64,000 bases of DNA from Paraburkholderia adhaesiva (GTDB lineage: Bacteria; Pseudomonadota; Gammaproteobacteria; Burkholderiales; Burkholderiaceae): the NCBI RefSeq assembly GCF_021390575.1, contig NZ_JAJEJQ010000003.1, forward strand, positions 674,001-738,000, in the 5' to 3' direction. A program made the position numbers and the translations under genes. Below, in pieces: positions 35,142-44,310 of this stretch. Positions within the stretch are counted from its first letter, which is position 1, and every line of letters starts with the position of its first letter. The notes below the pieces were generated by a model, which worked only from the letters and a program-made list of their open reading frames with translations, was not told the origin of the DNA and searched no databases.

Positions 35142-36041
35142 TCAACTAATCCCGGACACTGCGTTAAGTTTTTCTTCCGCAACAGCCGGCGCCAGTCCGT
35201 CATTGAACTGATGCGGCCGTATCCAGTTGTAACGGTGCATCAGGTAGTGGCTGATATCCCGGTGTGCTTCCTGCGTCGACGTGTACCCCACTGACGGCAG
35301 CCATTCCGTCTTGAAGCTGCGGAACAGCCTTTCCATCGGGGAGTTGTCCCAGCAATTTCCACGACGGCTCATGCTCTGCTGAATCCGATAGCGCCACAGG
35401 CGCTGACGGAATTTCCGGCTTGCATACTGGCCGCCTTGATCCGAGTGGAACAGCAAGCCTTGCGGACGACCACGCTGCTCATAGGCCATCTCCAACGCCT
35501 GCACGACCAGATCGGCATCCGGGCGTGTCGAGAACGCCCAGCCAACAACCCGACGCGTGAACAGGTCGAGCACTACGGCCAGATAATGCCAACGGCCCTG
35601 CGCCCAGACATAGGTGATGTCACCACACCAGATCTGATTCGGCGTACCAACCTCGAATTCACGATTGAGATGATTCGGGATATCGATCCGCTCGACCGTG
35701 GCCTGCTTGTAGGCATGGCGACCCGGCTGCTTGCAGATAAGCCCGAGTTCTTCCATCAGGCGGCTGACCTTGAAGCGGCCAATCACCGTACCTTCTTCGC
35801 GCATCATGCCCATGATGCTGCGGCTGCCGGCAGAGCTTCGACTCTCGACGAACAGCTCGTGTACCCGGCTACGCAGTGCCATGCGCTCGGCGTCAACGCG
35901 CTGGGCGCGCTCCCGGTACGCATACAGGCAGGATCGCGATACGTCGAATACCGCGCAGATCAGTTCGACCGATTCGCTTGCGCCAATCTGATCAATTACT
36001 TCGTACGTTCGATGCCTTCCGACATCAAGAGCGCGGTAGCC
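35142..36041 (-). CDS. IS3-family transposase OrfB, copy 2
   Basis: Same 246-residue DDE integrase as in copy 1 (internal ATG at 35882), open back to the slippery site. Catalytic Asp/Asp/Glu motifs are intact. Confidence 0.9.
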   Translation of the reverse strand, partial: GYRALDVGRHRTYEVIDQIGASESVELICAVFDVSRSCLYAYRERAQRVDAERMALRSRVHELFVESRSSAGSRSIMGMMREEGTVIGRFKVSRLMEELGLICKQPGRHAYKQATVERIDIPNHLNREFEVGTPNQIWCGDITYVWAQGRWHYLAVVLDLFTRRVVGWAFSTRPDADLVVQALEMAYEQRGRPQGLLFHSDQGGQYASRKFRQRLWRYRIQQSMSRRGNCWDNSPMERLFRSFKTEWLPSVGYTSTQEAHRDISHYLMHRYNWIRPHQFNDGLAPAVAEEKLNAVSGIS

Positions 36042-36304
36042 TTTTTTAAAATGGCCTTCTCACGCTCGAGGCGTTCGATACGCGCCTCGAGTTCCTGAAT
36101 ACGCTGTTGATCCGGCGTGATTGCCTTGCCCTGCGGCGTGACGCCCTGGCGTTCCATCTGAAGTTGCTGCACCCAGCGACGCAGCACCGTCTCGCCGACA
36201 CCGACCGAGCGGCTTGCCTCCATATGGCTATAGCCCTGGTCGAGCACCAGACAGGCGGCTTGCTGTTTGAACTCCGGGGAAAACGTACGTCGTTGCTTGC
36301 TCAT
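35996..36304 (-). CDS. IS3-family transposase OrfA, copy 2
   Basis: 102 residues, same as copy 1: N-terminal HTH and C-terminal coiled coil, ending before the -1 slippery heptamer-derived fusion with OrfB. Confidence 0.9.
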   Translation of the reverse strand: MSKQRRTFSPEFKQQAACLVLDQGYSHMEASRSVGVGETVLRRWVQQLQMERQGVTPQGKAITPDQQRIQELEARIERLEREKAILKKATALLMSEGIERTK

Positions 36305-37309
36305 CAGACACCTCTTCATGGCGACCATTCTCGCCTAAATCAGTGTCCGGATTCATTAGACCACTACATAAAGATTGCACGACGAACGGCACACTTACCG
36401 CCAGTGATTGTGCGAATTATCCCTATGTCATCACCGCAAGCGACTTCCCGAGCATCCGCCTGGTGTTGGTTCGCTCGTCTTATGATTCCGTCAACGCAGG
36501 AACCAGCGACCGCAACATTGGGCGCATTGGATACATATTATCCACGACAGGAGCGTCCAGCGATTCCGACTATGGATATATAAGGTTGGTTTCTGAATAT
36601 TCACAGAGTGCGTCCCCGGCCTGCGGTATTACGCAGGTTCCGCAAACGGTGAGCCTGGGAACACAGGCAGTGTCAACCATTGCCGGAGGCAATGCGTCGT
36701 GGTCACCGTTTATTGTGACCTATGAATGCAGCACAACCAACTCACCAGTCAGCAGCCTGCGGATTGGTTTTGAACCCCAGAACCAATCCAATCTTCTGAA
36801 TACCGACTATCGTTATCTGGAGCCAGATAGTTCAGCGGGCAGCGCCAATGGCGTTGGTGTCGTCTATCGCCGAAATGGTGAAAGCACCAGTCGTTACTGG
36901 GTGCAGAATTCAGGGTGTTCCGGCATCAGTACGGATACGCAAAACAATTCAAATTGCAGCATGGCGCGTTCACAGACCCAGGATCAGGGATGGTACACGG
37001 TAAATCCTGACGGATCAGGGGCGTCCGCAACCACAGGCTACACCGAGTACACCGAGAACTTTGAAGCAAGGATAGAGCAGTTGCCGAGCGTATCCGCGAG
37101 TGACATTACTGCCGGTACCGTTTCGGCCACCGTCAACGTGCTCGTCAACCAGCCATAGACAGAACCGCAGGATAAATATCGGTGTCGCGGACGCGATAAA
37201 AGCTCAATACATCGCCACCCGCGCGGTGTAATTACAGGTCCAGTAGCGTTTATCACTGGAGTGCCCCGTCGTGCTCGATGCATGACTATTGAAACGTAAG
37301 GAGTATTAA

Positions 37310-37846
37310 ATGAAAATCAAGAAACTGGCGATCGCAATCGGCGTATCGGCTTGCGCGATGGCATCCGGTCTGGCACATGCCAACAACGTCATCACCTTCA
37401 ACGGTGAGGTTGTGGAAACGACATGCGAGCCTGTTGCGAACAACGGCGACTACACCGTCGTGCTGGATCAGGTCGCTACGAGCGCGCTTTCCGCTGTTGG
37501 CCAATATGACGCCATCAGTGCTCCCTTCTCGATCCAAGTCCAGAACTGCCCTGTCACAGCAACAGCCGTCGGGGCGGTATTGGCATCCAGTACGTACGAT
37601 GCCGCATCGGGCAACCTGACCGACGTAGCGGGTTACGGGACGGATGCCGTGCAAATCCAGGTAATGGATGGTACGGCACCGTCAACGCAGGTCGTTGTCG
37701 GTGACAGCACACCGGTCACTTACGTGCCCACGGTCAACAATGCGGCAAGTATCCCGATGACGGCGTTCTACTACGTCAAGGATATCGCCGGCGTTGTTCC
37801 CGGACTGATCAGCACGACTGCAACCTACGCGATCCGCACGCAGTAA
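37310..37846 (+). CDS. Major fimbrial subunit (type 1 pilin-like)
   Basis: 178 residues: signal peptide (about 1-25, ending AHA), NNVITFNGEVVETTCEPVA at the mature start (the N-terminal donor strand and first Cys) and a second Cys about 30 residues later in VQNCPVTAT, giving the single disulfide of type 1 pilins. The C terminus TATYAIRTQ has the alternating strand used for chaperone binding. AAGGAG is 8 bases before ATG 37310. It is the only short pilin in the cluster and so the probable shaft subunit. Confidence 0.85.
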   Translation: MKIKKLAIAIGVSACAMASGLAHANNVITFNGEVVETTCEPVANNGDYTVVLDQVATSALSAVGQYDAISAPFSIQVQNCPVTATAVGAVLASSTYDAASGNLTDVAGYGTDAVQIQVMDGTAPSTQVVVGDSTPVTYVPTVNNAASIPMTAFYYVKDIAGVVPGLISTTATYAIRTQ

Positions 37847-37863
37847 AGCCTGACTGACCTCTG

Positions 37864-37898
37864 AAAGATAGGGATCTGTCATAAGGATCCTTATCTTT
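37864..37898 (+). terminator. Intercistronic hairpin after major pilin gene
   Basis: AAAGATAGGGATCT-GTCATA-AGGATCCTTATCTTT-type imperfect stem (12 of 14 pairs) 18 bp after the pilin stop. Such hairpins stabilise pilin mRNA and reduce read-through into chaperone and usher genes, giving more subunit than assembly protein. Confidence 0.55.
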
Positions 37899-37966
37899 CC
37901 CCAGCCATTACAGGGTGATAGCCCGCAAGGGATGGCATCCGAGTATCCAGCACCTGAGAAATATAA

Positions 37967-38746
37967 ATGTTTGCGTTTAAAGTCCGTAAATTCCTTGGGT
38001 ATTTAGCGTATCTGCTGATACTGGGCTTGCCTGCACTCACCCCGCTGCCGGCATCCGCTGGAGTGGTCATGTATGGAACGCGCATCATTTACCCGGCTGG
38101 AGCGGAATTTGTGACTGCGCGATTTGCCAATCATGATCGTTCGCCGAATTTGATGCAGGTCTGGGTCGATGACGGCAGGGGAGTACCTCCAGAGAAGGCC
38201 GAAGAAACTCCGTTCTTTGTCGCTCCACCATTGTTCAGAATCAATGCGGGCAGCGAACAGACGGTCCGCATCATTTTCAACAGCGCAGGAAGCGCCCTGC
38301 CCGAAGATAGGGAAACATTGTTCTGGCTGAATTTCTTGCAGATTCCGCCTAACAGTGCGTCAACACAACAGTCCGGCACCGCCAGGATAACCATTTCATT
38401 CCTGAACCAGGTCAAGTTGCTATACCGTCCATCGGGCATAAAAGGTGACGTCGGCAATTTATCGAAAAACATCAGGTTCGGCATAAAGAAGGATAAGAAT
38501 GCTTATTGGTTGGAGGCATCCAATCAAACCGGTTACTACGCCACGTTTATGGAGAATGCCACTGTCAGGGCCGGCAACATAGCGCATTCAGTCAAGTTCG
38601 ACAAGAACGTGACGCTGGCACCGTTTTCATCCATCAGTTGGAAACTGTCAGGGCATGAACCCATCTCCTCGCCTGCCACTGTGGAATTTTCTTTGATAGA
38701 TGACCGCGGCAATGCGAGAACGTCAAGTTCTGATATTTCTCAATAA
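37967..38746 (+). CDS. Fimbrial periplasmic chaperone 1
   Basis: 259 residues with a signal peptide (about 1-29), followed by two Ig-like domains of the PapD family. The conserved region TRIIYPAGAEFVTARFANHD (about residues 45-64) and the central motif ETLFWLNFLQIPPN (about 106-119) with the subunit-anchoring Arg/Lys are visible. It carries fimbrial subunits to the usher. It is the first of two chaperone genes in this cluster, after the pilin. Confidence 0.9.
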   Translation: MFAFKVRKFLGYLAYLLILGLPALTPLPASAGVVMYGTRIIYPAGAEFVTARFANHDRSPNLMQVWVDDGRGVPPEKAEETPFFVAPPLFRINAGSEQTVRIIFNSAGSALPEDRETLFWLNFLQIPPNSASTQQSGTARITISFLNQVKLLYRPSGIKGDVGNLSKNIRFGIKKDKNAYWLEASNQTGYYATFMENATVRAGNIAHSVKFDKNVTLAPFSSISWKLSGHEPISSPATVEFSLIDDRGNARTSSSDISQ

Positions 38747-38838
38747 ATCTGTCCACTGAATCCAAATAAAAGATAGATTGTTATTAAGGATACCGATGTG
38801 TTTTCATCGGTGACCGTGGTGTGTAACTGGGTAGCGCC

Positions 38839-41478
38839 ATGAAAAGACGTTCATATCTAGATGTGCAGGGGAAAACCTTCCGGCCGCGTTTATCCAGGCT
38901 GTCTGTTGCGCTCGCATCGGCTATTTTTGCAGGTCATTGCTATGCTGACACGGCAGCCGAATCCGATCTGGTCGTTGTGGCCCATGCAAAGGAACCTGTC
39001 TCCGTCCCCGTGGTATTCAATTCCGCTTTTTTGCGCGGCCACAGCGGTACCCAGACAGACCTGGCCACGTTTGAAAATGACAACGGACTGTTGCCGGGTG
39101 AGTATACCGTTGACATTTTTCTGAATGGCAACTTCATTCAGAACAAGAAAATCAGCTTCCAGGGCACTTCTGTTCCTGGGAAAACACGCCCCTGCATTTC
39201 ACATGAGCTCCTCTCTGAAGCAGGCGTCCAGGAAGAATTCATCAAGATGGAGCCGCAGCAGGATTGTGGTTTCGTAGAGGACACTGTCAGGAGCAGTCAG
39301 GAGGCACTCGATGCCTCACGTATGCGACTCGATTTGACGATTCCGCAGGCATACCTGAAACGCACGGTAAAAGGGTATGTGCCACGGTCGGCCTGGGACA
39401 GCGGCGATCCTGTTGCTTACATCAACTATTCAGGCAGCTACTACAACAATTCCAGCAGCTATGGCAGCAACTCGCTGAATTCAACCTATTTTTACCTGCA
39501 AGGCGGACTGAACATTGGCCCGTGGCAGTTACGCAATGTTTCGAGCGTCAGAAGTACGTCCCGAAGCGGCACAAGGTTTACCGGCGGGAATACCTATTTG
39601 CAGCGAGCCCTGCCGGATATCCGCTCGACGCTCCTGATCGGGGAAACGTCAACAAGCGGCACGCTGTTTGACTCGATCGGATTTCGTGGCATCAGGATTT
39701 CCAGTGACGAAAGAATGCTTTCCCCGAACCAGCAGGGGTACGCTCCGGTCATCAGAGGAACCGCAGGAAGCAATGCGCGGGTTGTCGTCCGCCAGGGAGC
39801 CAGCGTCGTTTACGAAACCACCGTTCCGCCTGGTGAGTTCGTCATCGATGATCTGTATCCGACACAAAATTCTGGCGACCTCAACGTTCAGGTCACAGAA
39901 GCCAGCGGACAGATTCATTCATTCACGGTGCCCTTTTCCGCCATCAGCACATCGTTGCGGCCCGGCCTTTCCCGTTATTCTTTTACCGCTGGGCGAACCA
40001 ATGTGTCGTTCCAGAACGCTAGAGATGTCAATTTTGTTGAGGCGACCTACGAACGAGGCATCAATAACCTTCTGACGGTCAACGGGGGGCTGCTGGGAGC
40101 CAGTAACAAGTATTACTCCCTTTCAGGCGGCGGCGTCCTGGCAACGAGCCTCGGCGCATTCGGCGCAAGTGTCAACTACTCCAAGTCCGATATCAAGACG
40201 CTGCCAACGTCATCGGGGTGGCAATTCAAGGGAATGTACAACGCCACCTACGGGCCAACGGATACATCGATCACGCTGGGTGCCTATCGCTATTCAACTT
40301 CCGGCTATATATCACTGCTTGACTCGCTGGCCGGCGGGAAAACTCCGTATTACTACATCGATGATACGGGCACGTATGTTCGGTCAGATACTTTCCGGCA
40401 AAAGAGCCGGTTTGAACTGAGCGTCAACCAGCCGCTGGGGAACGTGGGCTCCGTCTATCTGAATACGATCCGGCAAAATTACTACGGAAATTTCAGCGCA
40501 AATACGCAGTTTCAAATCGGCTTCCAGAGTTCGATTGGGAGGGTGGCCTACAACATCGGCTTTTCCCGGCAAATCCAGCCCTCTTCAACCCGAAATGGCG
40601 TCGATAAGTCCCAGAACGTTGTCACGCTGGGGCTTGTGATTCCATTAGACCGTATCCTGAACAGAAACAGCACCTTGAGCACCGGGATGTCTCACTACAG
40701 CAACGAGGGCACCCTCTATCAGACCAACCTGACGGGGTCATTCGGGTCTGGCCAGGAATACTCCTACAACATCAACCAGGCGACGGATCAAAGAAGTCAT
40801 GTCAACAGCGGAGGGGTGAGCCTTTCCAGGAATACCTCATTCGGGACGTTTGGTGCCGGATATACAAAATCCACGGGTGCCTCTGCGTTTACGGCTACCG
40901 CACGCGGAGTCGTCGTCGCCGACCGCAAGGGCGTCATGATGGGCCCCTATGTCGGAGATACCTTCGGGATCATCGATGCGCCGGGTGCTGCTGGAGCGAA
41001 GCTGACATCCGCTTCTGGCGTCGTACTCAACCGGGCCGGCCGGGCCATTATTCCCTCGCTTTCGCCTTATCGCTACAACCTGGTTACGCTTGACCCGAGC
41101 GGCATGGCGGGAAATGCCGAACTGGAAGAGACGCAGAAGCGCGTCGCACCCTATGCGGGCGCGGTTCCGCGCATACAGTTCAAGACCCGGCGCGGCTATC
41201 CTGTACTTATCAGCGCACAGATGGAAGATGGCCGGACTCTGCCTATCGGTGGAAAGGTGATGGACGCCGGGGGCAATGAAGTCGGTGTGGTCGGCCAGGG
41301 TAGCCAGCTCTACGCACGGGTGGGCGAGACGGACGGGAAACTGCTTGTTAGCTGGGGGCAGGCTGACAGCAGCAAATGCACGCTTCGTTATGGAATACCA
41401 CCGCAGGACGCAGAAAAGACGCTGGTACGAATGCACGGTGTCTGCCAATCCCAGGCAGGTGATGGCGCCACAGAGTAG
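38839..41478 (+). CDS. Fimbrial outer membrane usher
   Basis: 879 residues, the normal usher length. After a signal peptide come the N-terminal domain (FNSAFLRGHSGTQTDLATFE, binds chaperone-subunit complexes), the 24-strand pore with plug (GYAPVIRGTAGSNARVVVRQ in the family's conserved middle part) and two C-terminal domains with paired Cys in SSKCTLRYGIPPQ. It forms the assembly and secretion pore. The gene appears intact. It overlaps the next chaperone gene. Confidence 0.92.
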   Translation: MKRRSYLDVQGKTFRPRLSRLSVALASAIFAGHCYADTAAESDLVVVAHAKEPVSVPVVFNSAFLRGHSGTQTDLATFENDNGLLPGEYTVDIFLNGNFIQNKKISFQGTSVPGKTRPCISHELLSEAGVQEEFIKMEPQQDCGFVEDTVRSSQEALDASRMRLDLTIPQAYLKRTVKGYVPRSAWDSGDPVAYINYSGSYYNNSSSYGSNSLNSTYFYLQGGLNIGPWQLRNVSSVRSTSRSGTRFTGGNTYLQRALPDIRSTLLIGETSTSGTLFDSIGFRGIRISSDERMLSPNQQGYAPVIRGTAGSNARVVVRQGASVVYETTVPPGEFVIDDLYPTQNSGDLNVQVTEASGQIHSFTVPFSAISTSLRPGLSRYSFTAGRTNVSFQNARDVNFVEATYERGINNLLTVNGGLLGASNKYYSLSGGGVLATSLGAFGASVNYSKSDIKTLPTSSGWQFKGMYNATYGPTDTSITLGAYRYSTSGYISLLDSLAGGKTPYYYIDDTGTYVRSDTFRQKSRFELSVNQPLGNVGSVYLNTIRQNYYGNFSANTQFQIGFQSSIGRVAYNIGFSRQIQPSSTRNGVDKSQNVVTLGLVIPLDRILNRNSTLSTGMSHYSNEGTLYQTNLTGSFGSGQEYSYNINQATDQRSHVNSGGVSLSRNTSFGTFGAGYTKSTGASAFTATARGVVVADRKGVMMGPYVGDTFGIIDAPGAAGAKLTSASGVVLNRAGRAIIPSLSPYRYNLVTLDPSGMAGNAELEETQKRVAPYAGAVPRIQFKTRRGYPVLISAQMEDGRTLPIGGKVMDAGGNEVGVVGQGSQLYARVGETDGKLLVSWGQADSSKCTLRYGIPPQDAEKTLVRMHGVCQSQAGDGATE

Positions 41479-42262
41479 CGGAATGTCTCCAGTGAGAAAT
41501 ATTGCGAAGTGTCTAAAGGGCTGCTGCGCGGGGCTTCTGCTAACGGTTCTACTGACTGGCGGTATCGGGTGCCTTGCCGGCGAGTACCCAGGTGCGGGGA
41601 TATTCACCAGTTCAACCAGGCTGATCTTTCCATCGACCTCCCGCGATGCGTCCTTGCAGATTTTCAATGAGAATGAGTATCCCGTGATCCTCCAGACATG
41701 GATCGACGATGGAGACGAGAATGCGCTGCCCGATGAACTGGATACGCCCTTTGTCGTGATCCCTCCACTGATAAGGTTGCAGCCACATGAGAGCAGGGCC
41801 GTCCGGATCATCTATACCCAGCGTCCCTTGCCGGAAGACAGAGAATCGGTATTCTGGTTTAACGCACAGATGATCCCCCCGGTGCCTCATGCTCAACCGG
41901 GTCAGAAAAGCGAAATCAATTTGTCGGTTCGATTAAGGCAGAAGATTTTTTTTCGTCCCCGTCATATCGATAAAGGATCGGAAGAATGGGCTAAAAAATT
42001 GGATTGCAGCACACAGCTTTATCAGGAGGATGAGGCCGTTATCAACTGTCGCAATCCAACACCATACTATGCAACTGTGGACAAGATCGCCTTGCATACG
42101 GGAAATGAAACTCTTACCCAGACAGGAGGCATGCTGGAGCCGTTTTCCGACAGGAATTTTCACTTGAAGGATAGCGTATCGGACGGCAAGGATACGGGGA
42201 ATTTTATTGAGCTTTCGATAATAGACGACGAAGGGTTCGTCAGGAAAATAGTAAGGAAATAA
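41462..42262 (+). CDS. Fimbrial periplasmic chaperone 2
   Basis: About 260-266 residues. ATG 41462 overlaps the usher stop by 17 bp with AGGCAGG upstream; ATG 41483 is an alternative. A signal peptide (about 15-45) precedes a PapD-like protein: FTSSTRLIFPSTSRDASLQI, the LPEDRESVFWFNAQMIPP central motif and a C-terminal Ig domain. A second chaperone is common in systems where the tip adhesin needs a dedicated partner; here that adhesin has been broken by the IS. Confidence 0.88.
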   Translation: MAPQSSGMSPVRNIAKCLKGCCAGLLLTVLLTGGIGCLAGEYPGAGIFTSSTRLIFPSTSRDASLQIFNENEYPVILQTWIDDGDENALPDELDTPFVVIPPLIRLQPHESRAVRIIYTQRPLPEDRESVFWFNAQMIPPVPHAQPGQKSEINLSVRLRQKIFFRPRHIDKGSEEWAKKLDCSTQLYQEDEAVINCRNPTPYYATVDKIALHTGNETLTQTGGMLEPFSDRNFHLKDSVSDGKDTGNFIELSIIDDEGFVRKIVRK

Positions 42263-42331
42263 TCTGAGGCGCTTCGATGTGGGGTAGAACTGGTAATCTC
42301 CCCCGTTTTTAGCGGAGTTCAGAAGTAGCGA

Positions 42332-43140
42332 CTACGCGGCCATCGCGAGCCGCTGCTTTGGTGTAAAGCCGCCCAGGGCCATATTCGGCCGGTCGTGATT
42401 GTAAGTGCACATCCAGTCGGTCGCGAACTGCTGGACATGCTCGATATTTTCCCAGTGGTACAGCGATAGCCATTCATAACGCACGGTTCGGTTGAAGCGT
42501 TCGACGTACGCATTCTGCTGCGGCTTGCCCGGCTGGATTTCGAGCTTGATACCGTGGGTGCCCGCCCATGCCGTGATCGACGTAGACAGGTATTCCGGGC
42601 CGTTGTCGCACCGGATCGCCATGGACTTGCCACGCCAACTCATGATCTGGTTCAGCGAGCGGATCACTCGCTCCGACGGCGGCGAGAAATCGATTTCGAT
42701 GCCCAACGCCTCGCGATTGAAGTCGTCGATCACGTTGAACGGCCGGATACTGGGCCCAGTCGGCCAACTGGTCGTGCATGAAATTCATCGACCAGACCTG
42801 GTTCAGCGTGCTCGGCACCGACGGCGGCACGGGAGCCTGACGCGCCAGCCTTCGTCCGGGCGTGATGCGCAGGTTCAGCTCCAACTCGCGATAGATCCGT
42901 TACACCCGCTTGTGGTTCCAGCCATAGCCCTTCACGTTGCGCAGATACAGGAAGCACAACCCGAATCCCCACGTCCCGAGGTTGTCCCTCAAACGAAGCA
43001 GCCATTCAGCCACTTCGTTGTTCTCCGCGCTGCGCTTGCTGACGTACCGATAGCATGTGTCGCTGATGTTGAACGCCTTGCAGACCTGACGAACCGGTAT
43101 GTCGTGCTCCTGCACTGCCCGTTGATCCATCTCACGTCGG
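42332..43140 (-). pseudogene. IS407-group orfB, nonsense and frameshift
   Basis: The 3' part (42332-42733) reads intact, with GKPQQNAYVERFNRTVRYEW including the catalytic Glu. The 5' part is in two other frames: LNLRITPGRRLARQAPVPPS up to a frameshift near 42745, and NVKGYGWNHKRV followed by TAA at about 42901 where family members have a Tyr codon. At least two mutations therefore block OrfB. Confidence 0.75.
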
Positions 43141-43150
43141 CGGGATGGCT

Positions 43151-43418
43151 TCACCACTTTTCTGCGAGTGCCTCCGCAACCACCTCGGCCTTGAGCTTCT
43201 CCTCGATGTACATCTTGCGCAGCCGCGCGTTCTCGGCTTCCAGGTCCTTCATCCGGGCCATCAGCGATGCATCCATGCCGCCGAACTTCGAGCGCCACTT
43301 GTAGAAGGTCGCCGTGCTGATGCCCAGTTCCCGGCACAGGTCCGGCACTGCCAGTCAGGCTTCCACAGGCTTGATCGCCTCGATGATCTGGCTGTCTGTG
43401 AATCTCGACTTCTTCATC
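43151..43418 (-). pseudogene. IS407-group orfA with internal stop
   Basis: Starts at ATG 43418 (KKSRFTDSQIIEAIKPVEA), then TGA where the family has Gly, then continues in the same frame VPDLCRELGISTATFYKWRS to a stop at 43151. The internal stop at about 43359 leaves only the HTH-free first 20 codons, so OrfA is not made in full. Confidence 0.75.
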
Positions 43419-43928
43419 CGTAGAACTCCCTTAACAAGAAAATTCTACTTCCCATCTCACCGATTTCCCGGGGGGACTACCACATGGCGCGCGGTTACCG
43501 CGGACAGGTACTGGGTGCGAAGGGTAGGACGTCAGTGCTTCAGGAGCGCAGCAAATCTTTTCCGAAGCGCGGGAGCTGTATCGCTAGCAGTACTGGTTGG
43601 GCAGCCGTTCGATTCTGAACCTACCGAATACTGAACAGGAGTTCTTTCAGGCTGAGCCTGGCGAAGCAGCGGCTTATCACGACCACTGGATTGAATCGTC
43701 GGTACGTGGCGGCAACGAGTGTCGGAAGCGACTTCCACGGAGTGGGTGCCGTTTCCGTACAAGGCGTGGAGCTTGGCTAATGAAACTGTCAACGCTTTAT
43801 CAAGCGTGGCTCGAAGTATTGCTCATTGTAGTCCGTCATCACAGACTCCGCCAATTGCGAAACCTGAGGCGCGAGTGATCATGAACGCGAGGAATTAAAA
43901 AAGGGAAAGTTCACGCCCTGAATGGCTC

Positions 43929-43948
43929 GCAGCACGTAAGCGTGCTGC
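43929..43948 (+). terminator. Hairpin with short T-run
   Basis: GCAGCACG-TAAG-CGTGCTGC followed by ATTTTCC: an 8-bp perfect stem and a short T-run, a candidate intrinsic terminator that would insulate tpsA from upstream transcription. Confidence 0.5.
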
Positions 43949-44282
43949 ATTTTCCGTTTCCTGAAGCGGCCCCGACATCAGCTGAAACCTCATAACGTCA
44001 GCTCCTCGACTGCCTTCAGGGCTGCGACACACTTCATCCATGGCCATGGTGCCGACCAAAACGCCGGTTTAGCCGAAGGAAAACAACTTTCCCAGGAACA
44101 CTTGCTGTGGTTTTGCGGCGTTGGGCCGCATTTCACTCGTGTTGCGTTGCCTTGATAATAATCAATATTACAAAGCGTAAGGTTAGGGCGGCCACACAGG
44201 TCAGTTGTTCTGGAACTCAAAGCCCGGTTGCGCGAAGCGTGTTAGTGCAAATCGCCTGCTGCGCCATTTGATGGCAACAGTT

Positions 44283-44296
44283 TAGTTAATTAACTA
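44283..44296. promoter_or_regulatory. AT-rich palindrome before tpsA
   Basis: TAGTTAATTAACTA, a perfect 14-bp palindrome 14 bp upstream of the tpsA ATG, overlapping the leader just before the AGGA ribosome site. A repressor site or mRNA element is possible. Confidence 0.3.
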
Positions 44297-44310
44297 CTAT
44301 TAGGATACCT

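Larger units (their letters stand above)
35134..36368 (-). mobile_element. IS3-family element, copy 2 (1235 bp)
   Basis: Same length and encoded proteins as copy 1, reverse orientation. It is flanked by 3-bp direct repeats TAA (35131-35133 and 36369-36371). The A6G slippery site lies at about 36041-36047 on this strand. Confidence 0.95.
34607..37158 (+). pseudogene. Fimbrial adhesin gene disrupted by IS3 copy 2
   Basis: Joining 34607-35133 with 36372-37158 (removing the IS and one TAA target copy) gives one 438-codon frame. The product has a signal peptide (about residues 8-30, IIISTIAVLFSGLLFSHVAIG, in shortened form) and a large extracellular part with spaced Cys pairs, ending in a pilin-type C-terminal strand. 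It comes first in the chaperone-usher cluster and is much longer than the pilin, as tip adhesins are. Present sequence can make only a truncated first 175 residues, so the fimbria probably lacks this tip protein. Confidence 0.8.
42299..43476 (-). mobile_element. Decayed IS3-family (IS407 group) element
   Basis: Ends CCCCCG-rich, imperfect inverted repeats: CCCCCGTTTTTAGCGG at the left (42300) and CCCCCGGGAAATCGG on the reverse strand at the right (near 43476). Order and sequence of both ORFs match IS407-group elements. OrfA and OrfB both carry inactivating changes, see the two pseudogene entries. Clear target duplications were not found. Confidence 0.75.
43477..44310. other. Region upstream of tpsA
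   Basis: About 830 bp with no recognisable gene. It has a terminator-like hairpin at 43929-43948, then an AT-rich stretch (44150-44300) that should hold the tpsA promoter, and the palindrome TAGTTAATTAACTA at 44283-44296, 15 bp before the tpsA start. No -35/-10 pair is convincing by eye. Confidence 0.45.

Noticed and set aside
44283..44296. The AT palindrome before tpsA as an IS target scar
   Set aside because: No IS remnant or flanking repeat is present; kept only as a weak regulatory candidate.
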